64,000 nt of DNA, from assembly GCF_022965805.1 (NCBI RefSeq), contig NC_133117.1, positions 13,602,183 to 13,666,182 of the forward strand, in the 5' to 3' direction. Below are positions 44,032 to 56,085 of this stretch, piece after piece. Each line of letters begins with the position of its first letter. Positions within the stretch are counted from its first letter, which is position 1. A program made the position numbers and the translations under genes. Origin of the DNA: Primulina eburnea (taxonomy: Eukaryota > Streptophyta > Magnoliopsida > Lamiales > Gesneriaceae). The notes beneath the pieces were generated by a model. The model had not been told where the DNA came from. It was given only the letters and a program-made list of their open reading frames with translations, and searched no databases.

Positions 44032-47000
44032 TCAGTGAAATAATGATGGGAATTCTTGTCTCATATCAGTCTCAGTCTCCCAAGTAGCTTCTTCGATACC
44101 ATGACGAGTCCATTGAATTTTCACAAGAGGAATCGTCTTTGTTCTGAGTTGTTTTTCTTTACGATCGATAATCCGAATCGGTTTCTCGGCATAACTCAAT
44201 GTCTCGTCCAGCTCGGTCTCGTCTGGTTGAATAACATGAGAATCATCAGGGAGATATTTCCTCAGCATTGGTACATGAAAGACATCATGTATTCCAGATA
44301 ATGAAGGCGGCAATGCTAGTCGATAGGCACGATCTCCTATCTTCTCGAGAATCTCATAAGGACCGACGTATCGTGGAGACAACTTTCCTTTCTTTCCAAA
44401 TCGGACAACACCCCTGAAAGGTGAAATCTTCAGGAAAACTCGGTCTCCTGCCTCAAATACCAACGGTCTACGTCGAAGGTTGGCATATTTGGCTTGTCTG
44501 TCCTGGGCTGCCTTCATTTTCTTCTGAATTAGCTTTACTTTTTCAGTCATATCTCTAATCATATCAGGTCCAGTCTCAGGAACTTCAGAGATATCATCCC
44601 AATAAAGAGGCGATCGACACTTCTTTCCGTACAACGCTTCAAATGGTGCCATTTCAATACTCGTTTGATAGCTATTGTTGTACGAAAATTCACAAAGAGG
44701 TAATGCATCTTGCCAATTAATGCTAAGATCAAGCACTACTGCTCTCAGCATATCTTCCAATGTCTGAATCGTCCGTTCTGACTGTCCGTCAGTCTGTGGA
44801 TGATATGCGGTACTAAGATGCAATTTCGTACCGAGAGCTTGCTGCAGACTCTGCCAAAAGTGCGATGTAAACCAAGGATCACGGTTTGAAACAATCGAAT
44901 TCGGCACTCCGTGCAATCTCACCACTTCCCGGACATAGATATCGGCCATCTGATCATATCTATATGTCATCTTGTATGGAATAAAACATGCGGATTCAGT
45001 CAATCGATCAATCACGACCCAAATCGCATCATAACCTCGGGAGAATCTCGGTAGTTGGGTCACAAAATCCATGGAAATGTGATCCCATTTCCATTCAGGA
45101 ATAGACAAACTCTGTAACAATCCTCCTGGTTTCTTCCTCTCAGCTTTCACCAGTTGGCAATTGAGACACTTTGATACAAATGTAGCAATGTCCGCTTTCA
45201 TTTGTTTCCACCAGTACTGTGTCTTCAAGTCATTATACATTTTCCTGCCACCAGGATGAATGCTAAATCGACTGTTGTGCGCTTCTGTCAGTATTTGCTG
45301 TCTGAAATTCAAAACATTCGGCACCACAAGACGATTATTCACATACAAAATACCATTTTGAACCTGATATTCCGATCGATGTCCAGTTCTAACCATAGCA
45401 ATCGACTTCTGTATATTCTGATCACCTTTCTAAGCCGCTTTAATTCTCACAATCAGCTCTGGTTCCGCTTGAATAGTATATAATCTCATTGGTCTCTTAT
45501 CTGTCTCAAATACTAGTCCAGACAAACAGCAGTCCTCAATCAAATTCGAGACTCCCATAGTCGATAAGGATAGAGAACATACCTTTCGACTTAGTGCATC
45601 TGCTGGTGCATTAGATTTCCCCGGATAGTATTTGATTTCACAATCAAAATCTTTCAATAAATCCAGCCACCTCCGCTGTCTCATATTCAACTCTGATTGT
45701 GAAAACAGATATTTCAAGCTTTTATGATCAGAATATATTTCAAATTTCTCACCGTACAAATAATGTCGCCATATCTTCAATGCAAAGACTATGGCTGCCA
45801 ATTCAAGATCATGAATTGGATAACGAGATTCATGGGGTTTCAGCTGTCTCGAGGCATAAGCAATCACATGCTCCCGCTGCATCAAAACACAACCAAAACC
45901 TCGGTGAGATGCATCACAATAAACAACAGAGTCACTAGTACCTGACGGGATAGTCGACACCGGTGCATTGGTTAATCGCTTCTTTAATTCAAGAAAACTG
46001 GTCTCACATTCTTCAGACCAGACAAATGGAGCATTCTTCTGAGTCAGCTGAGTAATAGGTTTGACAATACTCGAGAAATCTTTAATAAAACGTCGGTAAT
46101 ATCCTGCCAAACCCATAAAGCTGTGAATCTCTGGTACAGATGTCGGTCTCGGACAAGAAATCACTGCCTCAACCTTACTGGGATCAACTGCAATACCATC
46201 TCCGGATATAATATGACCCAGAAATACCACATGTTTCAACCAGAACTCGCATTTCGACAGTTTAGCATACAGTTTCTCAGCCCTCAAAATTCGTAACACA
46301 ATTCTCAAATGTTCCGCATGCTCCATCACCTTCTTAGAATAGATTAGAATATCATCGATGAAGATAATCACGAAATCATCGAGATATTTTTGAAAAACTC
46401 GGTTCATCAACCCCATAAAAACTGCCGGTGCATTTGTCAAACCAAATGGCATGACAATAAATTCATAGTGTCCATACCTGGTTCTGAGTGCAGTTTTAGA
46501 GATATCAAAGTCCCTGACTCTCAATTGATGGTATCCAGATCTCAAGTCGATCTTGGAATACACCGAAGAACCCTGCAACTGATCAAACAAATCATCAATA
46601 CGAGGCAATGGATATTTATTCTTTACCGTTGCTTTGTTCAGTTGCCGGTAATCTATACAAAGTCTCATCGACCCATCCTTCTTTCTCACGAACAGTACTG
46701 GAGCACCCCAAGGAGATACACTCGGTCTGATATACCCCTTGGCCAGTAAATCCTCCAACTGTTCTTTCAACTCTTTTAATTCAATCGGTGCCATCCTGTA
46801 AGGAGCCCTCGAGATCGGAACTGTTCCTGGCATTAACTCAATGCTGAAGTCTATCTCTCGAATCGGAGGTAATCCAGGAATCTCATCCGGAAAGACATCA
46901 GCAAACTCACACACCACCGGCAAGTCCGCCAATGATGGGCTTGATTTCAGTAAATCAACTGAATATACCAGGAATCCATCCGCTCCTTTCTGCAATAATC

Positions 47001-48516
47001 GTGTCATATTCATTGCAGATATCAAAGGAATTTTAGCTCGAGAACGCTTACCGTAAAATTTCCACTCCTCATCCATCTCAGGTCTGAATCTCACTATCTT
47101 GTGGAAACAATCGACTGTAGCCCTGTACTTGGTCAATGTATCAATACCGATAATACAATCAAAGTTAGATATCCCAAGCACAATACAGTCCAACTCAATC
47201 TTATGCCCATCATACTGCAGTGTACAAGATTTCACAGACTTTACTGATATCAAACTTGTCCCTAACGGGGAGGAAACAGACACTACCGCAGACAATGACT
47301 CAACAGGTAATGCATGACTCAATGCAAACCTCTCAGAAATAAACGTATGTGATGCACCAGTATCAATCAATACGTACGCAGGATAACCAGAAATAAAACA
47401 GTTACCTGCAACTACATCGTCAGGTGCATCCTGTGCCTGCTCCTCAGTCAGAGCAAACACTCGGGCCTGCTGTCTCGGAGGCTGGCTCACTGACTGGCTT
47501 CCTCCTGGCCTCTGCTGTGACTGGGTATACGGTGCTGGCTGAAAAGAATGCACAGCAGATGGTCGTCTACCTGCCTGAGCCGCTGATCCAGATGACTCAG
47601 CTGCCTGGGATCCCTGGGCACCTCTCTAGGGACACACTCGAGCAAAGTGTCCCTGTTGCTTGCAAATACGGCAGCTGCCAAACACTCCTCGGCACTGCTC
47701 AGTGGGATGCTTCCCTCCACAAGTATTGCAAATAGGTCCAGTATAGCTCTGGCTCTGTCGAGGACTCCCAGAACTAGAAGAACTGCTCCCTGACTTCTTG
47801 AACTGCTTTCCTCTCATCTTCAAAAAGTCCTTCTTTCCGCCACTACTGCTGCCACCTTCAAATCGAGGAGGTGGTTGCTGGAATCCCGGTGCTGGAAGCA
47901 TAAACGAAGGTCCTCTCTGTCTCATTAGACCGGCTTTGGCTCCTTTGGCTCTATTCAAAGCATCGGTAAAGTTGTTCGGTCTTCCCGTGTTTACCAAGGT
48001 GAATATTTCCGGATTCAGGCCGTTAATGAACTGATCCGCCACAGCCTCGTCATGATCCGCCACATGTGGAGCAAAGCGTAACAGTGAAGAAAACTTGGCC
48101 ACATATTCCTCGATGTTAAGTTGGCCCTGTCTCAAGTTCGCAAACTCGGCTCCCTTGTCCTTCCTGTATGACACTGGAAAGAACCTCTGATAGAATTCAG
48201 TTCTAAATACACTCCAGGTAATAATCGTACCTCGGTGTTCCAATGTCCTTTTTGTGTTGATCCACCAGTTCTTGGCAATGTCATGCAATTGGTGTCCTAT
48301 CAGTTTCACCCTCATCTCATCAGTATATTCCAACGAATCAAACATCATTTCAATATCATCCAGCCAACTTTCACAATCTACTGAATTTTCAGTTCCTTTC
48401 AAAGTAGGTGGATGGAATGATTGGAATCTTTTTAACAGTGTCTCCATTGGAGTGGCTGTAACGTCCATGGGAGGGTTGTATGTACTACCCTGCTCCGGTA
48501 CTCTTCTCGGAGGCAT
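44032..48516 (-). pseudogene. K Gag-Pol polyprotein, one frame with two TAG codons
   Basis: A single frame of about 1,494 codons starts at MPPRRVPEQGS (48516) and ends EEATWETETDMRQEFPSLFH (44032). Gag shows the retrotransposon capsid region and two zinc knuckles (CNTCGGKHPTEQC, CRICKQQGHFARVC near 47640). Protease is IDTGASHTF near 47364. RT shows [13 protein letters not shown] and the active site FIDDILIYS near 46351. RNase H includes [10 protein letters not shown] near 45930. Integrase has its zinc region with CLNC, MDFV, and SNRDPWF where SDRDPRF is usual, so the second catalytic Asp is Asn. A chromodomain-like tail follows. The stops are TAG at 47626-47628, just after the zinc knuckles, and TAG at 45430-45432, between RNase H and integrase. 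Everything else is open, so death is recent. Confidence 0.95.
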
Positions 48517-48770
48517 ATCTGAAACTCAAAAGGTTTAGCAATCCCAAACAAAATCCGATTTCAATCCTCTTCCGATCATCTTATTGCTGATCCAGAATTA
48601 GCTCCAATTCATATTCAATAACACATGTTTTCAAATCAAATCAGATAAACATGTATTATAAAGCAGTAAATCATGCTAGCAATCCAAAAGCAAGGAAAGA
48701 AACCTCATTCTACCCCGCTCACTAGCTCCTATCTCAGTCTCAAGGAACCTATAGCTCTGATACCACCTGT
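48517..48770 (-). other. 5' untranslated leader of K with primer-binding site
   Basis: The leader between the 5' LTR and the gag start. The primer-binding site TGGTATCAGAGC (initiator-Met tRNA) is on the minus strand at 48754-48765. The equivalent leader of A1 is similar (CATTCTACCCCGCTCACT at 48708 and 6885). Confidence 0.85.
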
Positions 48771-49409
48771 TGTGGGGACCCGGACGCTAATCAAGTTCTT
48801 AATCGTCATTGGGACTAATTAATCAATTACAAAACAGGGTCTAATTTTTTTTCTTTTTAAAATGCGGAACGTAGTGAAATCAAACTAATATACATATCAG
48901 TATAAAATACAATACAAATCCTGTACTGCATGCATTCAAACTAAACTAAGGTTTAACAACTAATATCAAGTCTTCAACCCTACTATATATCATAATCCAA
49001 GTCCGGAGCCTCCACTCTAATCACGATCTCTCCTCATCTCCTGGACCCTGAACCTGTCCCATATGTTGTCATGTACACATACAGACAAGACAACAGCCGG
49101 ATAACTCCGGTGAGAATACAATCCCAGTATAAATCAACGAACATGCAGTCATATATTCAATACAAAGCATGAAACAAATAACAGTAATACATATTAAAAT
49201 CAGAAATGTAAACAATATCAATTTGTCGACAATACTCGTGACTCCACGATTCAGACTAGACTCAATCCTAGCCTAGGGATCCCGGTGTCCAGATGTGGCA
49301 TTCCTATATCGACAAACAGTAATAGAAAAGACTCCAGTTCTATCCAAGTCGATATAACCAAACATCCAGTGTCCAGACGCATCCGTCATAGACTATGGTC
49401 TATCGCCAT

Positions 49410-49474
49410 ATCTTGTGACATCGTGCAATGTACCCGTGGTTACCTGCCACTATCAGGTACTTCTGTCACAAGAT
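49410..49474 (-). promoter_or_regulatory. 65-bp leader hairpin, K 5' LTR copy
   Basis: It has the same arms as the copy at 42552-42616: ATCTTGTGACA/TGTCACAAGAT, GTACC/GGTAC and GTGG/CCAC. Confidence 0.75.
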
Positions 49475-50196
49475 CACTCGTCTAATGCATGCTCCTAAAC
49501 TCCATAGAACAAGCATTTCAATCAAATCATTAAACAAAATGATAAACAAATAATAAGTATGTGATTTAGGAAAACTCAAGTACATCCTACTTGAGTCGAT
49601 GTCCCAATACACATTGACTTATACCTTTCTTTTGTAGTTTCGGTCTGGAATCCAAACTCTGTCAATCCCTCAATCTAGCACTGGCAATATCAATGATATC
49701 ATATCAATATACCGTTCAAGTCAATACTAATCTGATCAATCATTCAATTTAACGGTATAATCGCGCGATCCCGATATTCCAGTCAATATAACATAACCAG
49801 ACATCAATTACAAATCATAACTCATATCCTGATATAATCTGTACTTCATTCATATTCCAATTCTGTCCAATTTCCAATCCACAACCTCAGAAAATCATAA
49901 TAATACCTTAATCAATCCGTTTTTCAGTCTGACTTCAATTCTACGATGTTTAACATGTCAAGAACATCATATATGAATTCCATTCAATTCTGACAATATC
50001 ATAATTTCAAAACATGTCAAAACGTAGTAAAACTTACATCCAGTTGTAGCCTGTGTTGACAGGAACTCAGTACTGAAGTCGGATTTAAAATCAGACGGAC
50101 GGATTTTGCACAAAAGGCGTAAGGATTTTCTATAATCTCACAGAGACTCTTCTCGACTCTTTTCTCGGAATAATGAAGGAAAACGAAGCTTGTTAC

Positions 50197-50212
50197 ATAT
50201 ATATATATATAT
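50197..50212 (-). promoter_or_regulatory. (TA)n TATA tract, K 5' LTR copy
   Basis: About eight TA units, 50 bp from the nearest palindrome at 50262. It is the probable TATA region for K transcription. Confidence 0.65.
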
Positions 50213-50261
50213 TGCAGTCTCGCATGTAAAGCAAATGGCTGATTCTCCATGCAACACGTCT

Positions 50262-50583
50262 CGCGCATATGCGCGACATTACCCGCGCATATGCGCGAGA
50301 CCTACTGGTCTCCGCCCCAAATTCTCGGCAGCTCGCGCATATGCGCGACTCATCTTCGTGCATATGCGCGAAGCCCTCTGGACCTCCCGCGCATGTGCGC
50401 GCCTACACATCTCGCATGTGCGCCTACCTCTCTGGATGTCTCGCGCAGGTGCGCGCACCCAAGTCGCGCATGTGCGCCCAACATTCTGTCTCGGCAAATT
50501 TGCTACTGGCCTCCTCGCGCATATGCGCGCCATCACTCCGCGCATATGCGCGAAGTCTTCTGTCCACTCCGCGCATGTGCGTG
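50262..50583. repeat. Paired palindrome array, K 5' LTR copy
   Basis: The same array as in the 3' LTR but with the last pair collapsed to one unit (11 motifs rather than 12) and a few point changes. A 22-bp loss, one motif plus spacer, explains the change. Confidence 0.9.
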
Positions 50584-51991
50584 AAGGCTACTGTACTTGC
50601 ACTTATATCTTTTCATATGCAATTTTATTTTGTGTCCTGATTAATCCATTCATAATCGTATCAAATTATAAATCAATAATTACAGATTATTAGGATTAAA
50701 TTTCCGGGCATTACAACACCATGGATGGAACAGCGACATGAAACATAGTATCGATTCTTTGACAGCTCTCGATATACCAATAGTTGTCGAATCGGTCGGG
50801 ATATATGAGTTGAAGGGACCGTACTGTACGCTAATCATAATTGAATGGTTCATTCATGCACTATCATTTGATACCTAGGGAATCATGTAAGAGATGCTGC
50901 TAGGCGTTTAACATGATTGGTTGGGTACTATCAGACTTGAGTTGTGACGTTCTTAATATCAAGGAGTGATAAGTAAGAATTGAGCAATTGGAGTATGCTC
51001 ATATAAGGATTTGGTTAGTCCCGAATCAGATGGAGATGTGAACCCACAGATAGTTGTATCAATGAACCATTGAGGGCCACACAAGTGCTAACTTTCTAGA
51101 TCCCGTTGAGAAGTAAAAAATAGTTCAATGTGTTGAACGGCTTATAAAAGAGTTTATAAACGCAAAGAATAATAGAAGTATGACTTTTATAAGGAGAATG
51201 TAACTTTTAATTTATGGAATTGTTCCTAAATTAAAAGTTGGCTAATTGAATAATGTATTTGAAAACTGTGATTTTCATAAACATTATTATGGACTGAATT
51301 AAATTAATTCAAGTGTTGAATTAATTAAACACTAGTGGACCTTGTAGTGTCCAAATAATTAAATTAATTCAAGTGTTGAATTAAATAAATATCATTGGGT
51401 CTTGTAGAGCCCAATTAGAGATAATTATTAAACTAGTGGGCTTGAGTAATTGTTAGAAGCCCAAGTAGAAAGCATGCAAGGGAGGTGAAGGGTTGGAGGA
51501 AACGTTTTCAATATCCAAGGCATGGCATGCACATGCTTACTTTTTACTTTTTCAAGCACCAAGAAAATTGCTCCCCCTTCACTCCGAAAAACACTATGGC
51601 CAAAATTCCTTCATCATTCTATCCTCATTTTTGCATCTTAAATTGTTGAAGATTGCACTCTCTTCTCAAAGAAAAATCCTCTAATTTTTATATTGCAAAA
51701 TTAGAGGAGATCTTCCTTGTTGGTGGTGGGCTTAATTTTTGAGCAAGGCGTGCTCTTGGAAGCTTGAAGATTACTCTTGCCATTGAAGAGCTTAGTTGTT
51801 TGACAACTAAGCTGGAGCCATCATCAATCTTTTAAGAGTGATAGGTATATTTTCTAAAACACTCTATGAATATCATTTTGTGTTTTATTGTATTTGCTAC
51901 CCACTATAGTGTTTAGGGTGCTCGATTTCTTTCTTGAAAGTAATTTTTGAAACTTCCTTTGTGCGAGAAAGCAACGCAAATGATACTTTCA

Positions 51992-53022
51992 GTCAATTGA
52001 ATTGCTGGTCTACTAGGTTCTCAGAATTCATTTACCATAGTTGACTTTACAAAGGTAATGTACATTCCTATTTCTTTATTCAACTTTGATTGTGTATCAC
52101 TTGCAGAGTTTTCATTAAAACCTAAATCGGTTTTATCATCAACTGATTTTTGAGAATTCCGCATTTCAGTCAATGCAACTGAAGACTAGTTCCAAGCTTG
52201 AATCAGTTTAGTATGTTTTGAAACTTCTGTTTTTAACTGACATATCAAAGCTTGATTTTCAATCTATGCAATTTCCCTTTTTCGACTCAATAGTTCAACT
52301 GACTCATCAATTTCTGTTTTGTTGTAATTGGGATCAGTTTTCTGAGTTCTAACCTTTTGAAATGATCGAGCAAGTTTGTGATACTCATTTACCATGTAAT
52401 GCAATGTAGTAATGAGTTCCTCACGAGTGAAATTAGTAGAGATGAAGTCAAATACTTGTTCACTTGCTGATTCCAGTTCAGCATTATCTGCCATGAAGCA
52501 CTTGACTTCATCTTCATCTTCACTTGAGTTGGTTGGGCTTTCTGGTTCTGACTCATAACTGTCAGTTTCTGTCCACTTAGATTTGCATTCTTCACCTAAA
52601 AGCACTTCATGTTTCTTTTTGTATGATTTCTTGTCATCATATCCTTGGTCCTTCTCTTTTGTTTGCTCGTTTCCTTCACACAGCTGGATCAGTTTCTCCC
52701 ATATCTCTTTGCCAGTTTTGCATATCTTGATTTTGCTGAAAGTGACTTTATTCAGCGTTTTGTATAAGATATCCTTAGCCATATTGTCTAGGTTGGCTTT
52801 CCTCTTGTCCTCAGTTGTCCATTCTTCAGTGGGCTTTTCTATGCGATGAGGTACCCCATCAGTAATGGCAACTACTGTATTTTCTTTTAGGATCTTCATG
52901 GGACTATCAATAATGAGATGCCACATGTCGTCATCTTGTGCAGCTAAATGAGCCTGCATTCTGATTTTCCAATCATCAAAATCTTCTTTGGAAAACTTCG
53001 GTATTTTGTTGAATGAAGACAT
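51992..53022 (-). pseudogene. Gag of copia I/E with an internal deletion
   Basis: The start at 53022 reads MSSFNKIPKFSKEDFDDWK, then IRMQAHLAAQDDDMWHLI. The frame stays open to 52264. After KLIQLCEGNEQTKEKDQ it jumps to KSYKKKHEVLLGEECKSKW. The block that contains RESKDLNKVELHDL in copia F is absent, so a central part of gag was lost in frame. An acidic stretch (SEPESPTNSSEDEDE) follows. The remaining region to 51992 is out of frame. Confidence 0.85.
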
Positions 53023-53067
53023 GTTGATCAGTTTTGAATAAGAGTATTCTGAGACAAGTTTCAACTA

Positions 53068-53080
53068 CTCTGATACCACT
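53068..53080 (-). other. Primer-binding site of copia I/E
   Basis: The minus strand reads AGTGGTATCAGAG, matching initiator-Met tRNA, adjoining the LTR at 53081. Confidence 0.85.
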
Positions 53081-54088
53081 TGTTAGGATCAGTTGATAGG
53101 TTGAGTTATGTTTAGAAGGGGGGTTGAATAAACACTCACGATTTTATAATCTTTTCGAATGAAGTGTCAGTTTTGTGACAAACTGAAACTAGGAATCTTT
53201 TCGGTCAATGACAATCAGTTTACCTGATAACAGTTGCAGAAATAAACTGATTGAAAGATAGAATAAATAACTGAAGTAGGAACACACAAAGATTTATAGA
53301 TGTTCGGAGATTTGAATTACTCCTACGTCACCCCTTTTATCACAAGGATAGGATATGCACTAAAAGACTTTGATCGATACAAACTTGTACAGACTCACTT
53401 CAGTTTGGATTTAACACTGCAAAAACTAAAACTCTTAGTTTACAAAATATCTCACAGTTCATCGACTGAACTTAGCACAACTGATCTAGTTAAAGATCAA
53501 ATAAACAATAAAACAATTTGTGCTTATATGCTCAAAAAGTAGCCTCAAATGCTACAGATAATCTGATAAGTGTGAAATTTTCGATTCTTGAATAAGAATG
53601 ATAATTTCAGCAGGGTAACATCAAGCTTAAGAAAATGGATAGATCGATCGTTTCTTCAGTTGCTCTTCTCAATTATTTATAGGCTTCTCTTCAATGGTAG
53701 CATTAAATATTATTTGAATCTTTATATCCGTTGATTTCCACGTCAATATTCCTCTGACATTCATACATCGTAAACTCTGAAATGCGGCGTTCCACTACGA
53801 GTTGAAGTCTGCTTTGTACTGTTTTCAGTTGAATGTCTTTTTCAACAACTGATGACATGTACAGCTGAATCGCCGGTAAGCTCACAACTGAATATATCAA
53901 CTGATCAGTTTCCAACTGATCAGTCAGTTGTCCTCGTAAGTTCAGTTCAGCTGGTTTGAGTTGCCTTCGATAAACTGCTCATTAATCTTCAGTTAGTCAA
54001 CTTTCAGTTGATTTATGTAGTTCAGTTACTTCAAACTACTTGATCAGTTAATCCAATTTGTCAAATAACCGAAATTAAGTTTCCAACA
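53081..54088 (-). repeat. 5' LTR of copia I/E
   Basis: A complete 1008-bp LTR. On the minus strand it starts TGTTGGAAACTTAATTTC and ends GATCCTAACA. It is the reference for the partial LTR at 28935 and for fragment D. No second LTR of this copy remains. Confidence 0.9.
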
Positions 54089-54887
54089 AATACTTTCCGT
54101 AATTCGGGATTATGACCTTCGGGCATTTGGAATCCGGGTATTTGGTTAAAGCAAAAGTTGTAGATCTATGTGTTTTCTTCGAAATGAGACTTGAATCATT
54201 AAATTACAATAATAATTGAGAAAGTTATGCTCAGTATGCGAGATTCTGTCCGCGAAATTCGTGAGCATCAAAGTGTTCTTGCTATTTCTGGGATTAATCT
54301 ACTGAGATTCTGAAGATGGTTTCTTTGATACAAACTTATACATTTCAGTCGTCTTTCATTTACAATTGGTGCATATTGATTTGAGTCATTATTGAGGGAG
54401 ATATGAATTTTAAACTCTCATGTTGATTTGAGTAATTATTGAGGGAGATATGAATTTTAAACTCTCATGTGCCAAATCTAGAACTATAAAAAAGTAGTTT
54501 CATGATTTCTGTTTTTTGGCGTTTAAACCGTGTTGAGATTGTTGAATTTGTTATTGAATTTTCTGGGTAATGGGTTATTATTTGGCTTATTGTTGTGTGT
54601 TTTAGGTCGAGGATCTTGAAGTAAAGTTGATAATTGGATTTTTCAAGTTGGTATAGGTATATTACAGTTCGGTAACATACAACGATAACATATAAATTAA
54701 GTTTAAATTTAACTACTTGATGTTATTGTGGTTTACATGCTTATAATGGTTAGGCGTGTTGGTAAATGCCTCGTTGTTTTATATGATCATTATATGGCAA
54801 ATTCTGTGGCATTTAGTATATGGCATGCTATTATGACATTCATGTTGAGTCCTATCCTTCTTGTTAGTCGTTGTTGATAATCGTTGT
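54089..54887 (+). other. Noncoding sequence, possibly an old gypsy LTR fragment
   Basis: There is no open frame of note. The phrase AAAGTTGTAGATCTATGTG near 54169 echoes CAAAGTTGTAGCTCTATGTC in the N LTR near 56277, so part may be an old related LTR in the opposite orientation. A 47-bp tandem duplication lies at 54376-54469. The right edge is next to the N LTR. Confidence 0.35.
54376..54469. repeat. 47-bp tandem duplication
   Basis: Two copies of a unit starting TTGATTTGAG and ending AAACTCTCATG sit head to tail and differ at one base (TCATT against TAATT). Confidence 0.95.
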
Positions 54888-56037
54888 TGTGACACCTTTG
54901 ACCCAATTTAATAAAATAACAGAGGAAATTAAAAATTTTACTCTTATAGGAAGGAATGATTTAAAACTTCTCTTGACATAAACACATTTTTAATATTTAC
55001 AACCAAAAGTATACATACATGATCAATCAAATGATGCAACAAAAAACAAAACATCATTTTAATGATCATGCCAAAGTGCTAACAAAATACTCTTCTTCCT
55101 TCCCTCTCTTATGCATATGACCCCGGCTCCAATCAACGTCCTGGCCCGTCAATCTTATCTGCATCACATGAATAACTGAAATGAGTATAAAAATCAGCAA
55201 GTGGAACTCTTACATACCAATGTACATAGCATACTCTGTAAAACATGGCTTTGAAAACATTCAATACCATCAACTCTGAAACAGGAATATCATAGCAATA
55301 CTTAGCAATAACGATGGTATTTCTCTTTACTCTGGTGGATTGATGTCAATAGTATCTCTGTCTGTGGTGCTTGTATCCCATCGATATAAATCGATAACTC
55401 TGTCGGGATAAAAGCCTATGGTCGTTGATCAACTAATTGCATGCAATCTCTGACTATGTATATATCAATCCAATAAAACATTTAAACTCTCTCTTGGGCA
55501 TTAAATCAAACACTTTGCATACTCTTTTCTCTTGTATTCCCTTTGACATAATTGAGACATAAAATGCCTCCATAATATACAACAAAGTGTATCAATACAT
55601 AACATGAATCAAATGAAGGGAATAGCACTTTAAAACCATTGAAACACCATGCATATATTATCATGTGAGCACAAAGAATGAATTTTCACTTACAACCAAC
55701 AAGAACACCTTCAATCTAAACCCTTGGTTGAATTCCTACAACAATAAACCATCTATAATACAATCAATATCTCAATAATAAAAAACCCATATCAATTAAT
55801 CCATAAACCAACACCATCAACAAACCCATATCATCTCCAACACCAAAAACTAAGAATAAACTAGACCAAAAGCTTACCTTAGCTTCCTTGAACCCAAAAC
55901 TATCTTGATCTCACTTCAATAATCCAAAAAAATGCTTGAATCAAAGGAAGAAAATGAAAGGAAAAGGAACCCTAGCTTCCTTGCTCTGAAGAAACCGAGA
56001 GAATGGGAAAGAAATGAGAGAAAAGTGAAGTCTCCAC

Positions 56038-56049
56038 ATATTTTATACC
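56038..56049 (-). promoter_or_regulatory. TATA box of LTR N
   Basis: The minus strand reads GGTATAAAATAT, about 36 bp downstream, in coding direction, of the nearest GC-rich motif. Confidence 0.6.
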
Positions 56050-56085
56050 TTAAAACACCAAAAACACGACTTTACTGTTCACAGA

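Larger units (their letters stand above)
41915..50715 (-). mobile_element. Gypsy element K: complete, recent, nearly intact chromovirus
   Basis: An 8801-bp element on the minus strand with LTRs 48771-50715 (5') and 41915-43931 (3'), flanked by ACACC on both sides. The primer site is at 48754-48765 and the polypurine tract at 43932-43946. One polyprotein frame runs 48516-44032. The LTRs differ by roughly 1-2 percent by eye, plus length changes in the TA tract and palindrome array. I place it among Tekay/Del-like chromoviruses from its polyprotein, with moderate confidence in the lineage. Confidence 0.96.
48771..50715 (-). repeat. 5' LTR of K
   Basis: A 1945-bp LTR, the active promoter copy. 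TA tract at 50197-50212, palindrome array at 50262-50583, hairpin at 49410-49474. It is followed by the right duplication ACACC (50716-50720). Confidence 0.95.
34236..51991 (+). mobile_element. Copia-2: plus-strand Ty1/copia with gypsy K in its 3' LTR
   Basis: The 5' LTR is 34236-36179. The primer site starts at 36181, a noncoding leader fills 36196-37800, pol runs to 41183, and a polypurine tract precedes the 3' LTR at 41197. The 3' LTR is interrupted at 41915 by gypsy K and resumes at 50716, ending at 51991. The LTRs are visibly diverged, very roughly 10 percent in the first 200 bp, so it is much older than K. The flanks (GTTCT left, GTCAA right) give no clean duplication. It is inserted in copia I/E. 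Confidence 0.88.
41197..51991 (+). repeat. 3' LTR of copia-2, split by gypsy K
   Basis: The left part is 41197-41914 and the right part 50716-51991; ACACC is present on both sides of K (41910-41914 and 50716-50720). Joined, it is about 1990 bp. It matches the 5' LTR through the phrase TCATAGATTACAC at the insertion point. A region near 51360-51400 contains an extra duplicated phrase (TTAATTCAAGTGTTGAATTA) not seen in the 5' LTR. Confidence 0.9.
31588..54088 (-). mobile_element. Copia element I/E, split by a second copia
   Basis: One minus-strand copia is now in two pieces. Piece 51992-54088 has the 5' LTR, primer site and gag. Piece 31588-34235 has protease, integrase and the start of reverse transcriptase. 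The sequence between them (34236-51991) is a plus-strand copia. Joining the two flanks restores the order seen in copia F around 25830-25970. The RT end, RNase H and 3' LTR are missing; the element stops against LTR H. It is the same family as copia F. Confidence 0.85.

Noticed and set aside
34236..51991. A 5-bp target duplication around copia-2
   Set aside because: GTTCT on the left and GTCAA on the right share only the first two bases. The nest is supported by copia continuity instead.
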